From: a virus
IMG/VR virus record: IMGVR_UViG_3300031656_000043
Location: 1 to 22,266 of that record
Direction: 5' to 3' (one strand)
DNA length: 22,266 nucleotides
Within the stretch, counting starts at the first letter, position 1, and every line of letters begins with the position of its first letter. Below the pieces are notes generated by a model. The model was not told where the DNA came from and did no database searches. It saw nothing but the letters and a program-made list of their open reading frames with translations. The translations under genes were made by a program, and so were the position numbers. Shown here piece by piece: positions 1 through 6,321 of this stretch.

Positions 1-74
1 TCTTGCATGACTAGCATCCAGATCTTATCAGGGAATAGGCCATTGGTTTCTATGTCAAATATATACTTACTCAT
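1..74 (-). CDS. DNA polymerase or 3'-5' exonuclease, N-terminal fragment
   Basis: Only the first 24 codons are inside the window; the gene continues leftward past position 1. It begins with ATG at 74-72, preceded on the minus strand by AGAGGA about 7 nt upstream. The N-terminus reads MSKYIFDIETNGLFPDKIW; the FDIETNGL segment is the Exo I motif (catalytic Asp and Glu) of DnaQ-like 3'-5' exonucleases, and its position at residue 6 is typical of phage T7-like family A polymerases and of free-standing exonucleases. Coming just after ribonucleotide reductase in a leftward gene set fits a replication role. A full-length polymerase cannot be told from a stand-alone exonuclease from this fragment. 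Confidence 0.7.
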   Translation of the reverse strand, partial: MSKYIFDIETNGLFPDKIWMLVMQ

Positions 75-126
75 CTTGTATCCTCTGCGAGAAGTTTAAT
101 GACTATACTCAGGTCGTTATGTTAGA

Positions 127-1980
127 TTAGAAAGTTACTTCACAAGCTCCACCTGCACAAGCAGCTTCACCACTGAGGTCTGTCTTGTCTTCTACTTCTT
201 TCACTTGAGTTAGATCGATACCTGTAAGTGCAGACTCCATGATACGGTAACGCTCTTCGGAGATGTCTTCGAAGGGTGCTTGCACATAGGTGCCACCGTT
301 GTATGGTAGTACTGCGATACCATTAAAGGTGTATCGGTTCTTCCACATCCACTCACCAGCCAGCTCCCACTCATCATCCTTAACAGAGATAGTACATGAT
401 ACATTGTGAGAGTTCTGACCTTCGATGTGACCCGGAGCTACCCATTCTACATTGTACTTACGTACTCTGTCAAGCAATTCAACTGGACTCTCTGTCCTTA
501 GGATAGAGTTAGGGGGTGCTGCCTGTGGTATCTCAATCACTGCTTGTTCTTGTGGATTAAAGTATTCGTCTTCCACCAACGCAGGGTGGTTCTCAGCAAA
601 GTACTGATAGAGTGCTTCGTTCTTACCAACCCGTTGCCTACGGATATAGTAATCGTTATGCCAAGCATGAATACCACTACTGCTACCGAGCACACAAGAA
701 CTAGTGCCACTAGGCTTAACCGTGGTACATCTCGCAGCTGAATTAATTCCCAACAGCTTAGCCACTCTTTTGTTTTCGTTAACAACTTCAAGTGCCGCTT
801 CCTCTAAGTTAAACTTAAGTACAGCACCAGACCCAATGCCTGTTTGGCCTACACCAATGAGTGCATCTCGTTGACAAGTCTCTTGCCATTCAGGTCGTAG
901 GTAATGGAAGTCTGTGTACCCTGCTTGCAACGTACCAATTAGAGAAGCTGCTCGTGCTCTACTGTTCAAGTCTTCTTGTGATGTAACATTAGAAGCATTG
1001 AGTTCAGTGAGGTTACACATTTGGTATGGACGTAAGCCAATCTCACAGCAAGGGTTAGTGCCCCAGTCTTTATCATTAGTAAAGTAAATCCCTGGCTCAC
1101 CTGAACCTGATAGCTCTACACGTTTCCATAGCTTCTCGAAAGCTTCCTTAGTAATCTTATGTCTAAGCATTACTGCTGAGTTGTTAGACCTAGCACGTTG
1201 AGGGTTCTCTTCCCACCAGTTACCAGCTTTACAAGCAAGCATGTCTGCGTCATCCATAGAGAACAAGGAGATCATAGCTGCCCTACGTATACCACCTGTA
1301 AGCACAGCATCAGCGATGAAGCACATCATGTCATGGACTTCTAGTGTAGTAAGATTACGACCAATAGCCTCATCAAGTGTAGACCTTAGCTTGTGTATGC
1401 AATCCTTAAGAGGCTGAGGCCCCGGTGCTTTACCACCAGTAGTGATAAGCATAGCACCCTTAGGTCGGATGTCACGGTAGTCAAACTCTACATCCATAGT
1501 GCCGTTGAAGTAAGACTCACATAGAACCTTGACTGCATCAGCCCACCCTTCAATGTTATCTGACACAAGGAACCTACGCTTGCGTACCTTAGGCCCTGAT
1601 ACTTCAGGTAGTTTACGGGTGTGATGACGTTGCACTGAGTAACCCACACCAGTACCACCAAGTAGTAGGAACATAGTCTCTGCGAAAGCTTCTGTACTTT
1701 CTACTGGTAGGTAGGCACAGTTATAGATTCGGTTAGGTGCCAGCTCGATAGGTGCGCCACCAAATTGCAAGGCTCTCATAGAAGGTAGTACTTTCTTATC
1801 ATAGACAAACTTATATGCAGACTCAATTTCGTCTACCATAGTAGGGTACTTACGCATATGCATTTCTTTGTTACGTGTTACTAGCTCATCCCAAGTTTCC
1901 CTACGCTCCAACTCAGGTACGTACTTTGCATACTTGCTGAAGACAGTTATGTCTGATAGGATTTTGTTAGATGTGTTCAT
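127..1980 (-). CDS. nrdJ: Class II (adenosylcobalamin-dependent) ribonucleotide reductase
   Basis: Reduces ribonucleotides to deoxyribonucleotides using a radical generated from vitamin B12, supplying precursors for phage DNA synthesis. The 617-residue protein carries the expected core: NCAYLPV around C88 (first redox cysteine), FLLLGGTGVGYSV at 104-116, NPCCE at 309-313 (thiyl-radical cysteine C311 and E313), the second redox cysteine C322 in CNL, a PSGTSS loop near 423, and a C-terminal cysteine pair C608/C613 that re-reduces the active site. It resembles the monomeric triphosphate reductase type (Lactobacillus leichmannii, about 740 residues) but is shorter. ATG at 1980 overlaps the stop of the nuclease gene as ATGA, so translation is probably coupled. 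No small radical-generating subunit lies beside it, as expected for class II. Diphosphate versus triphosphate specificity cannot be decided here. Confidence 0.93.
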   Translation of the reverse strand: MNTSNKILSDITVFSKYAKYVPELERRETWDELVTRNKEMHMRKYPTMVDEIESAYKFVYDKKVLPSMRALQFGGAPIELAPNRIYNCAYLPVESTEAFAETMFLLLGGTGVGYSVQRHHTRKLPEVSGPKVRKRRFLVSDNIEGWADAVKVLCESYFNGTMDVEFDYRDIRPKGAMLITTGGKAPGPQPLKDCIHKLRSTLDEAIGRNLTTLEVHDMMCFIADAVLTGGIRRAAMISLFSMDDADMLACKAGNWWEENPQRARSNNSAVMLRHKITKEAFEKLWKRVELSGSGEPGIYFTNDKDWGTNPCCEIGLRPYQMCNLTELNASNVTSQEDLNSRARAASLIGTLQAGYTDFHYLRPEWQETCQRDALIGVGQTGIGSGAVLKFNLEEAALEVVNENKRVAKLLGINSAARCTTVKPSGTSSCVLGSSSGIHAWHNDYYIRRQRVGKNEALYQYFAENHPALVEDEYFNPQEQAVIEIPQAAPPNSILRTESPVELLDRVRKYNVEWVAPGHIEGQNSHNVSCTISVKDDEWELAGEWMWKNRYTFNGIAVLPYNGGTYVQAPFEDISEERYRIMESALTGIDLTQVKEVEDKTDLSGEAACAGGACEVTF

Positions 1981-2516
1981 TCTCTTCCCTTCTTTAGATA
2001 GGTTCTTATACGATTAAGAGCACCGAAGTCATCCTTCAGTCCACCTAATGTTCTATTGCATGAGTGGCATAGCCACCCTCTAAACTTACTGGTCAAGTGA
2101 TCATGATCCAAAGCCCAAGGGGATTTGTTTACACCACCACAACCTGCAGCTTCCTCTTCGTTTCTTAAACAGATAGGACACTCGTAGTCATCAGGAGGCG
2201 TACCCATTTCTTTATGAAGTGCATCTCTTACCTTAGACACAGACCTTACGCACAGCCTACAAGATGTCTTACGATATCCTCTACCGCTTTCCATAGAGAA
2301 CTCAGTCTCATCTTTCTTAACTCTGCACTTAGTACATGTCTTATATTCTACGTCTACTAGAACAGCATCATCCTTAGCTACAAAGTTTATGTAGCCTGCA
2401 GGTTCCTTAGACATATATTCATTAGACTCTACAGATACTAAGGGTACTGTCTGTCCAACAAGAGAACTGTACCACTTGTGACCATCATTACATTTAATTA
2501 TCTTTATCTTCTGCAT
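1977..2516 (-). CDS. Endonuclease VII-like HNH nuclease
   Basis: Predicted 179-residue nuclease of the recombination endonuclease VII (T4 gp49) superfamily, which cuts branched DNA or acts as a free-standing site-specific nuclease. The C-terminal half shows zinc-ligand pairs CTKC, CRLC, CPIC and CHSC, the catalytic LDHDH with a downstream FRGWLCHSCNRTLGG, and a final region with GLKDDFGALNRI, all hallmarks of the family. The reading frame stays open to a GTG at 2528, but that codon directly abuts AAAAGG, whereas ATG at 2516 has GGTGAGG about 6 nt upstream, so ATG is preferred. Its first 23 nt overlap the end of the preceding small gene, and its stop overlaps the reductase start. Either a resolvase needed before packaging or a homing-type endonuclease beside nrdJ is possible. 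Confidence 0.85.
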   Translation of the reverse strand: MQKIKIIKCNDGHKWYSSLVGQTVPLVSVESNEYMSKEPAGYINFVAKDDAVLVDVEYKTCTKCRVKKDETEFSMESGRGYRKTSCRLCVRSVSKVRDALHKEMGTPPDDYECPICLRNEEEAAGCGGVNKSPWALDHDHLTSKFRGWLCHSCNRTLGGLKDDFGALNRIRTYLKKGRE

Positions 2517-2655
2517 CTTTATCCTCACCTTTTAGGAGCCCGAAGGGCTCTACTGCTTCCTCAGGTTTGTCTTTCTTACCGAAGATAGCATCCCATGATT
2601 TAGAGTACGCTTCTTTTTCTTTCATAGGCCGTGGCCTTGAACCCTTGCCGGACAT
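2494..2655 (-). CDS. Small conserved phage protein (MSGKGSRPRP / WDAIFGKK type)
   Basis: A 53-residue gene starting with ATG at 2655, preceded by AAAGGAG that overlaps the stop of the DUF6378 gene. The N-terminus MSGKGSRPRPM and the central WDAIFGKK match a pattern I recognise from many podovirus small proteins of unknown function, which argues that it is real. The C-terminus is strongly acidic and lysine-rich (GEDKDAEDKDN). The coding sequence includes the perfect inverted repeat GAGCCC-TTC-GGGCTC at 2550-2536, coding EPFGL, which is the same hairpin found in two non-coding places in the window. It overlaps the start of the HNH nuclease by 23 nt. Function is unknown. Confidence 0.7.
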   Translation of the reverse strand: MSGKGSRPRPMKEKEAYSKSWDAIFGKKDKPEEAVEPFGLLKGEDKDAEDKDN

Positions 2656-2657
2656 GG

Positions 2658-2930
2658 CTACTCCTTTTTATCTAACATGTTTTCTATTAGTGTTGCGTAA
2701 CCGGAGATGTCATGCCAACTATCAGCGTAGTTAGGATCACCATTAATAATACGGGCAACCTTGTGCTGTATCATTTCAATTGATTCTTGCTGAGCTTCAT
2801 TGAGATTGCACCAACCAGAGTGCCCTCTCATTGCATGCTTTAATCTTTGACACAGTTCACTCTGGGTTTCAAAGGATCCGTACCTGTTACCACGTTGTAT
2901 CAGTGTGCTTTGTGTATCAGTGGGTTGCAT
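2658..2930 (-). CDS. DUF6378-like phage protein
   Basis: A 90-residue soluble protein. The pattern ERG/QRGNRYGSF near the N-terminus, followed by ESIEMIQHKVARI, NGDPNYADSWHDISGYA and TLIENML, matches the small phage and bacterial family called DUF6378, in which the HK-ARI and NYADSWHDIAGY segments are nearly invariant. The function of the family is not known to me; frequent occurrence beside replication and nucleotide genes suggests an accessory role there. The start ATG lies inside the end of the upstream gene (14-nt overlap) and the stop TAG overlaps the ribosome-binding site of the next gene, so it is embedded in one operon running from 3311 to the left edge. Confidence 0.8.
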   Translation of the reverse strand: MQPTDTQSTLIQRGNRYGSFETQSELCQRLKHAMRGHSGWCNLNEAQQESIEMIQHKVARIINGDPNYADSWHDISGYATLIENMLDKKE

Positions 2931-3093
2931 TCTTAGCCTTCTCCTCTAATGATTGGATACAATCTAACGCATAAGCAGATAGTTGAAACGCTTTACTATC
3001 CTCCTCTGCAAGATGAAGACCATCAGACTCTATACTAACAGAGACTGACTCTTTATCTTCTGAATCATTTAACCTTATAATATAGTTAGCCAT
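2917..3093 (-). CDS. Small acidic hypothetical protein
   Basis: A 58-residue gene not recognised by family. ATG at 3093-3091 overlaps the preceding stop as TAATG, and its own TGA at 2919-2917 lies inside the following gene; both couplings are typical of real phage genes. The protein begins MANYIIRLNDSEDKESVSVS, continues with alternating hydrophobic residues, and ends in a helix-like stretch with LSAYALDCIQSLEEKAK. The early beta-like part followed by a helix suggests a small folded domain, but no function can be assigned. Confidence 0.6.
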   Translation of the reverse strand: MANYIIRLNDSEDKESVSVSIESDGLHLAEEDSKAFQLSAYALDCIQSLEEKAKNATH

Positions 3094-3311
3094 TACTTTT
3101 CTTCTCCGAGATACTCTTCTGTGTATACGTTACCCCAAGTGATCACCATACAAGGTAACATTATAACTATCCCTTCGAAAGGCATAGCGGTTACCTCTTG
3201 TTTCTCCTCGTTGAATACCCACACAGGTCTGCTGTCACAGAATTCAATGTCAATACCAGTGCCTGATCTAAACTCACAGGTAATTAATTTATTAAATAGT
3301 TTAATGCTCAT
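3093..3311 (-). CDS. Hypothetical protein, first gene of the leftward nrdJ operon
   Basis: A 72-residue protein that I do not recognise. It starts with ATG at 3311, with TGAGGAC about 10 nt upstream, and is the first gene downstream of the tandem promoter-like repeats at 3340-3408, so it probably opens the transcription unit that runs to the reductase and beyond. The sequence is mostly beta-prone with a hydrophobic stretch FEGIVIMLPCMVITW near residues 45-59, too short and irregular to be a confident membrane segment. The stop overlaps the next start as TAATG. Confidence 0.6.
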   Translation of the reverse strand: MSIKLFNKLITCEFRSGTGIDIEFCDSRPVWVFNEEKQEVTAMPFEGIVIMLPCMVITWGNVYTEEYLGEEK

Positions 3312-3339
3312 ACGTTTGTGTCCTCACAAAGGTTTGTCT

Positions 3340-3375
3340 AAAAATGCATGTAAGCAGGTGTCGGTTGCCGAAAAA
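3340..3375 (-). promoter_or_regulatory. Promoter-like repeat A1
   Basis: Read on the minus strand this holds TTTTT, then CAACCGACAC, then TTACATGCA followed by TTTTT. It is one of four copies of the same composite motif in the window, all on the minus strand and all just upstream of operon starts. It ends about 30 nt before the ATG at 3311. It is not a sigma70 consensus, so a phage RNA polymerase or alternative sigma factor is the likely reader. That it is a promoter at all is inference. Confidence 0.5.
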
Positions 3376-3408
3376 TGCATGTAGTCAGGTGTCGGTGTTG
3401 CAATAAAA
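3371..3408 (-). promoter_or_regulatory. Promoter-like repeat A2
   Basis: Tandem neighbour of copy A1, spaced about 31 nt from it. On the minus strand: TTTTT (the tail of the terminator at 3404-3426), then ACACCGACACC and CTACATGCA, then a second TTTTT that also serves as the upstream T-tract of A1. The T-run therefore has two possible jobs: terminator tail and upstream promoter element. Confidence 0.5.
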
Positions 3409-3426
3409 AGAGGGGCTCTAGGCCCC
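3404..3426 (-). terminator. Intrinsic terminator after the 150-aa gene
   Basis: On the minus strand GGGGC-CTAGA-GCCCC forms a 5-bp GC stem, followed by TCTTTTTATT. The stop codon TAG of the upstream gene lies in the loop, so the gene and terminator overlap. It separates that gene from the next leftward operon. Confidence 0.8.
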
Positions 3427-3870
3427 TGCTTCGTTACTGCTACCACTTATCCTATCCATCTCTGCCTTCAGTTCTTCATCTGTTAAGTCAGTGTAATCAA
3501 AGTTAGTGTTGATTGTTTCTGATCGTTGAAGTTTAGGTTGCTCATACTCAGCTACTATAGATGCTAACCTTGAAGCCTCAACCATATCATCAGCACCAAT
3601 TGCTTTGATCATAGCTAGTTTCATAACAGTTAAACCTTTAGGGATTGAATCCATTAGGCTATCAGATAGGTTGTTAACTAATTTAAGAACATCTTTCATT
3701 TGTTCTTTCATTAGATCATTCTTTAACCTAGCTTCATCAGCTTTCTTACACATCATTTCCATGTGTTGCTTATCATGTCTTGGTTTAAGATTAGCTAATG
3801 AGTTAGGGTGTATCTTCTTCTTGCCATCGTTTACATCTTCTTGAGTAAAGACTTTCTCTTCAGTAGACAT
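3418..3870 (-). CDS. Possible terminase small subunit
   Basis: A 150-residue, charged, mostly helical protein with a strong ribosome-binding site (AAGGAGG 6 nt before ATG at 3870). The N-terminal HPNSLANLKP is a phrase common in phage small terminase and related DNA-binding proteins; the centre is coiled-coil-like (residues about 35-70); the tail has EYEQPKLQRSETINTNFDYTDLTDEELKAE-type sequence, similar to the C-terminus of many small terminase subunits, where a linker follows the helical core. No other candidate for this subunit is found next to the large terminase at 12708, which supports the idea, but its position on the opposite strand 9 kb away is unusual. It could equally be another DNA-binding accessory protein. 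Its leader contains one copy of the AGTACCTTATAGAG motif. Confidence 0.4.
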   Translation of the reverse strand: MSTEEKVFTQEDVNDGKKKIHPNSLANLKPRHDKQHMEMMCKKADEARLKNDLMKEQMKDVLKLVNNLSDSLMDSIPKGLTVMKLAMIKAIGADDMVEASRLASIVAEYEQPKLQRSETINTNFDYTDLTDEELKAEMDRISGSSNEAGA

Positions 3871-3890
3871 TGTATCCTCCTTCTAGGGTG

Positions 3891-3906
3891 CCCTCTATAA
3901 GGTACT
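3891..3906 (-). promoter_or_regulatory. Motif B copy in the leader of the 150-aa gene
   Basis: The minus strand reads AGTACCTTATAGAGGG about 20 nt upstream of the ATG at 3870. The same 16 bases occur at 12375-12390 on the plus strand, and 14 of them again at 12401-12414. The resemblance of its end to the TATAGGGAGA part of T7-type promoters is suggestive only. Confidence 0.35.
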
Positions 3907-3954
3907 TAATTGCCTAGAATCCTACACAACACCTCTCAGTTACGTTGTAAGACA

Positions 3955-3997
3955 GATAAAAGAAACCCCTCCCAACCTATTACTAAGTTGAGAAGGG
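3955..3997 (-). terminator. Intrinsic terminator after the gp2.5-like gene
   Basis: On the minus strand CCCTTCTCAAC pairs with GTTGGGAGGGG across a 10-nt loop: 11 base pairs, two of them G-U wobbles. The stem is followed by TTTCTTTTATC. It would end transcripts that come from the ssDNA-binding protein gene and the tiny ORF at 4023-4091. Confidence 0.8.
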
Positions 3998-4022
3998 CTC
4001 TTAGGCTCTAATCTATGGCGTT

Positions 4023-4091
4023 CTACCTACGTTTATCACGTAGATCTAGTAGCATTAACACACCAAAGAATAGTGTTATAAGAATTATCAT
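4023..4091 (-). CDS. Possible 22-residue hydrophobic peptide
   Basis: A very short reading frame with a good ribosome-binding site (AAGGA, 4 nt before ATG at 4091). It encodes one hydrophobic helix of about 16 residues (MIILITLFFGVLMLL) followed by the positively charged tail DLRDKRR, the pattern of a tiny single-pass membrane peptide. The frame is open further upstream as far as a TAA at 4133-4131, which is itself directly preceded by ATG-TCT at 4139-4134, so a longer ancestor interrupted at codon 3 is also possible. It lies between the ssDNA-binding protein and its terminator. Existence of the peptide is not proven. Confidence 0.3.
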   Translation of the reverse strand: MIILITLFFGVLMLLDLRDKRR

Positions 4092-4159
4092 ATAGTCCTT
4101 GATAATCTTATCCCAGTTTGGGTACTTAGTTTAAGACATGAGGCATAAACTATTAGTAC

Positions 4160-4627
4160 TTAGAACTGAGTGTCATCTGCTTCTGAATCATCAATATCAA
4201 AGTCAACTGAACCAGTGTACTCGATTAGGTCAGTGATCTGGATTGCAGTTAGGATAGTAGATATACCCTGACGACCAGCTACATCGTATTCTCTACGATA
4301 TACTTTAACATTACCTTTAGATCCATTGCCAATCTTAATCTTAGCGTCAATCTTTTGCTTCTTACCATCGACTAGCTGGACAGGGTCGTTAGCTTCCCCA
4401 TCTTTACGTACAGCTTTACGTTTCAGGTTGATAGCAACTCGACTTGGATCATCTTTGACTGGCTTAACGTTACCAAATCCACTAAGTTCTTCGCTTCTAT
4501 CTGCGGATACTACTAGTTGACACTCCCATTGTAAGGTTCCAAACGGATCAGTGGGGCTATCAGGATCTACTTTGACATAGTTAAGAGTTACATCACGGAT
4601 GATTGAAGTTCCAAGAATTGCGGTCAT
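4160..4627 (-). CDS. Single-stranded DNA-binding protein, T7 gp2.5-like
   Basis: A 155-residue predicted OB-fold protein that would coat single-stranded DNA during replication. Support comes from the region 86-139 (VDGKKQKIDAKIKIGNGSKG, then ILTAIQITDLIEY), which follows the same order as the last strands of T7 gp2.5 (an IGGGSK segment, then a strand ending in VELATF), and from the acidic C-terminus DIDDSEADDTQF ending in phenylalanine, the hallmark tail that contacts polymerase and helicase. T7 gp2.5 is longer (about 230 residues), so this is a compact form. It is followed by an intrinsic terminator and preceded by only a weak AAGG ribosome site. Another possibly related protein is at 11201-11686. 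Confidence 0.65.
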   Translation of the reverse strand: MTAILGTSIIRDVTLNYVKVDPDSPTDPFGTLQWECQLVVSADRSEELSGFGNVKPVKDDPSRVAINLKRKAVRKDGEANDPVQLVDGKKQKIDAKIKIGNGSKGNVKVYRREYDVAGRQGISTILTAIQITDLIEYTGSVDFDIDDSEADDTQF

Positions 4628-4688
4628 ATTTTATTACCTTATGTAGAATTAAATAGTTTGAATTCTCTTGACTTAGGTTGCTATTGCT

Positions 4689-5087
4689 TTAGATTAAATC
4701 TTTAAGTCTTACTTCTTTATGTTCATTCCAGTTGCCAGACTCAATGGTCGGGCACTTATCGTACCTATCATCGTCTAGTGTGTAGATGTATGTGGTACCT
4801 AAGGCTGTCTCAATGAGTTCTCTTTCGTAGAAGTTACTCTCACCCTCACCACGGTACCCCTCTAATCTATCCAAGCGAGAGAGGGTTGCATCGTCTATCT
4901 CGTACACCTCTACGAGAACTCTTTTATTACCTGATCGGATACCGGGGAACCCACCTAAGGAAAACATTTGATAGTTAGGCGCAGTGAATACAGTACCTAC
5001 CATTTTAGAGTTAGATAACAGTACGTTGTTACCATTACCCTTACGTAGTGTACCGTATACTGCTACCTTATACAAATCATTTAACAT
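4689..5087 (-). CDS. Gamma-glutamylcyclotransferase-like protein
   Basis: A 132-residue protein of the GGCT/AIG2-like fold, which releases 5-oxoproline from gamma-glutamyl amides or peptides. Diagnostic segments are VAVYGTLRKGNGN at 8-20 (the glycine-rich substrate loop), GGFPGI at 45-50, VEVYEID at 59-65, LDRLEGY at 72-78 and FYERE at 87-91. It starts with ATG at 5087, with GGAGGGTTAAT just upstream; that ribosome site covers the stop of the ATP-grasp gene, so the two are translationally coupled. As the last gene of the amidoligase operon it may remove or recycle gamma-glutamyl groups made by the upstream ligases, which is inference from family and context. Confidence 0.85.
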   Translation of the reverse strand: MLNDLYKVAVYGTLRKGNGNNVLLSNSKMVGTVFTAPNYQMFSLGGFPGIRSGNKRVLVEVYEIDDATLSRLDRLEGYRGEGESNFYERELIETALGTTYIYTLDDDRYDKCPTIESGNWNEHKEVRLKDLI

Positions 5088-5088
5088 A

Positions 5089-6321
5089 TTAACCCTCCAC
5101 TAAATGTATTTGACTACTAGGTAGGTCTAGTTCTATGTGGCATCGTAAGGTATCATCTGACCTAGGGGAGAATAGCACACGACATGTGTCCTCTTGTACT
5201 TTCCAATCGTACAGTATAAAGTCACACATAAGACCTGATAGCTCTGATATTGTATGGTAATTGTTAGCTCCATTCTCAGTACCACCTTCTAAAACATAAT
5301 CAACTATATAACTTTTAATGACATCAGATAATATTACTGAGTCTCCAATAGAGTTATAGGTTATCCTTTCATTAGGGGCTGAGCTTGTTAGTAACTGTGA
5401 AGTTCTACGAAGGAAAGTTTTCTTAGCTTCTACCTCATTAAACATGGTGTTAAGGTCTTCAAGCGTCTCTTCAAAGTTATCGATAGGTAAACTTTGACTC
5501 CATTTTATTTGAGCTTTATTGGTTAACATAGACTCTAAGGCTCTCTTGTACCGCTCGATACCCTTAATGCTTGTTAACCCACACGCAGTGTTGACTTCTA
5601 TTACAGTAGCTTTACCACGTCTTTCATTCCATATAACATCTACAGCTCCGAAGTCTAAGCCCAATGCAACAACAGCTTTAATAGCCTCAGATTCTACAAG
5701 AGGATTAGGGTTTAAGCCTTCAGTTACAAAGATGAATCCATTAGCAGTGTTACGTATTTGGTAGTCAACGATACGACTATCACTATATCTTGGGGCTTTA
5801 CGTTGTAAGAAGATAGCCTCTTGGCCTACAACATGGACACGGTACTCGTCTCTCTTCTTCATATACTTAGTGTATAGAGGTGCTTTAGGTACAGCATCCT
5901 TAGCAAGTATACTTTCGTCATAGCTTATTAATTCAAGGCCATCACCAGAGTGACCTTGCATTACGTTACGTACAACTACATCGTTACCTTCAGTGTACCA
6001 TCGTCTTGCAACACTGACCTTAGATGTCCAGTCTGGTATAGACACAGGGCTATCTTGATTAGCATCGTTGTACTGTTCGATAGCCTTAAAGAAATCTAAC
6101 TTATGAGATGCTAATCTTACGTTATCTGATACGTTGTACACTTTAACAGAGGGTAAGTGTGACAGGTTAGTTGTTGAGTTACCCCAGTTAATGATGCTAG
6201 TGTTAGGGTTATCAACTACCCTTGAGTTAGTTAGGTTCATTCTTTTACAACCCAGTTCATTAGCTATTACAACAGCAGATTTACTGGATGATTTGTATGG
6301 AAGTACTAATAGTTTACTCAT
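5089..6321 (-). CDS. ATP-grasp ligase
   Basis: A 410-residue enzyme expected to activate a carboxylate with ATP and join it to an amine or thiol. The pre-ATP-grasp part is residues 1-75; SHKLDFFKAIE at 72-82 leads into the ATP-grasp; VVVRNVMQGHSGDGL at 115-129 is the glycine-rich phosphate loop; YTKYMKKRDEYRVHVVG at 150-166 is the central strand with the conserved Lys/Glu; GAVDVIW at 225-231 and ATVIEVNTACGL at 238-249 carry the metal-binding Asp, Glu and Asn. Residues 265-410 form an extra C-terminal region of unknown fold. It overlaps the amidotransferase stop by 4 nt (ATGA). Resemblance to RimK/glutathione-synthetase-type ATP-grasps suggests peptide-bond formation; the substrate is unknown. 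Confidence 0.88.
   Translation of the reverse strand: MSKLLVLPYKSSSKSAVVIANELGCKRMNLTNSRVVDNPNTSIINWGNSTTNLSHLPSVKVYNVSDNVRLASHKLDFFKAIEQYNDANQDSPVSIPDWTSKVSVARRWYTEGNDVVVRNVMQGHSGDGLELISYDESILAKDAVPKAPLYTKYMKKRDEYRVHVVGQEAIFLQRKAPRYSDSRIVDYQIRNTANGFIFVTEGLNPNPLVESEAIKAVVALGLDFGAVDVIWNERRGKATVIEVNTACGLTSIKGIERYKRALESMLTNKAQIKWSQSLPIDNFEETLEDLNTMFNEVEAKKTFLRRTSQLLTSSAPNERITYNSIGDSVILSDVIKSYIVDYVLEGGTENGANNYHTISELSGLMCDFILYDWKVQEDTCRVLFSPRSDDTLRCHIELDLPSSQIHLVEG

Noticed and set aside
3340-3408. CRISPR-like or iteron array at the tandem repeats
   Set aside because: Only two adjacent copies, partly diverged, with no spacer structure; the distant pair at 11034-11150 in the same orientation upstream of a gene fits regulatory elements better.
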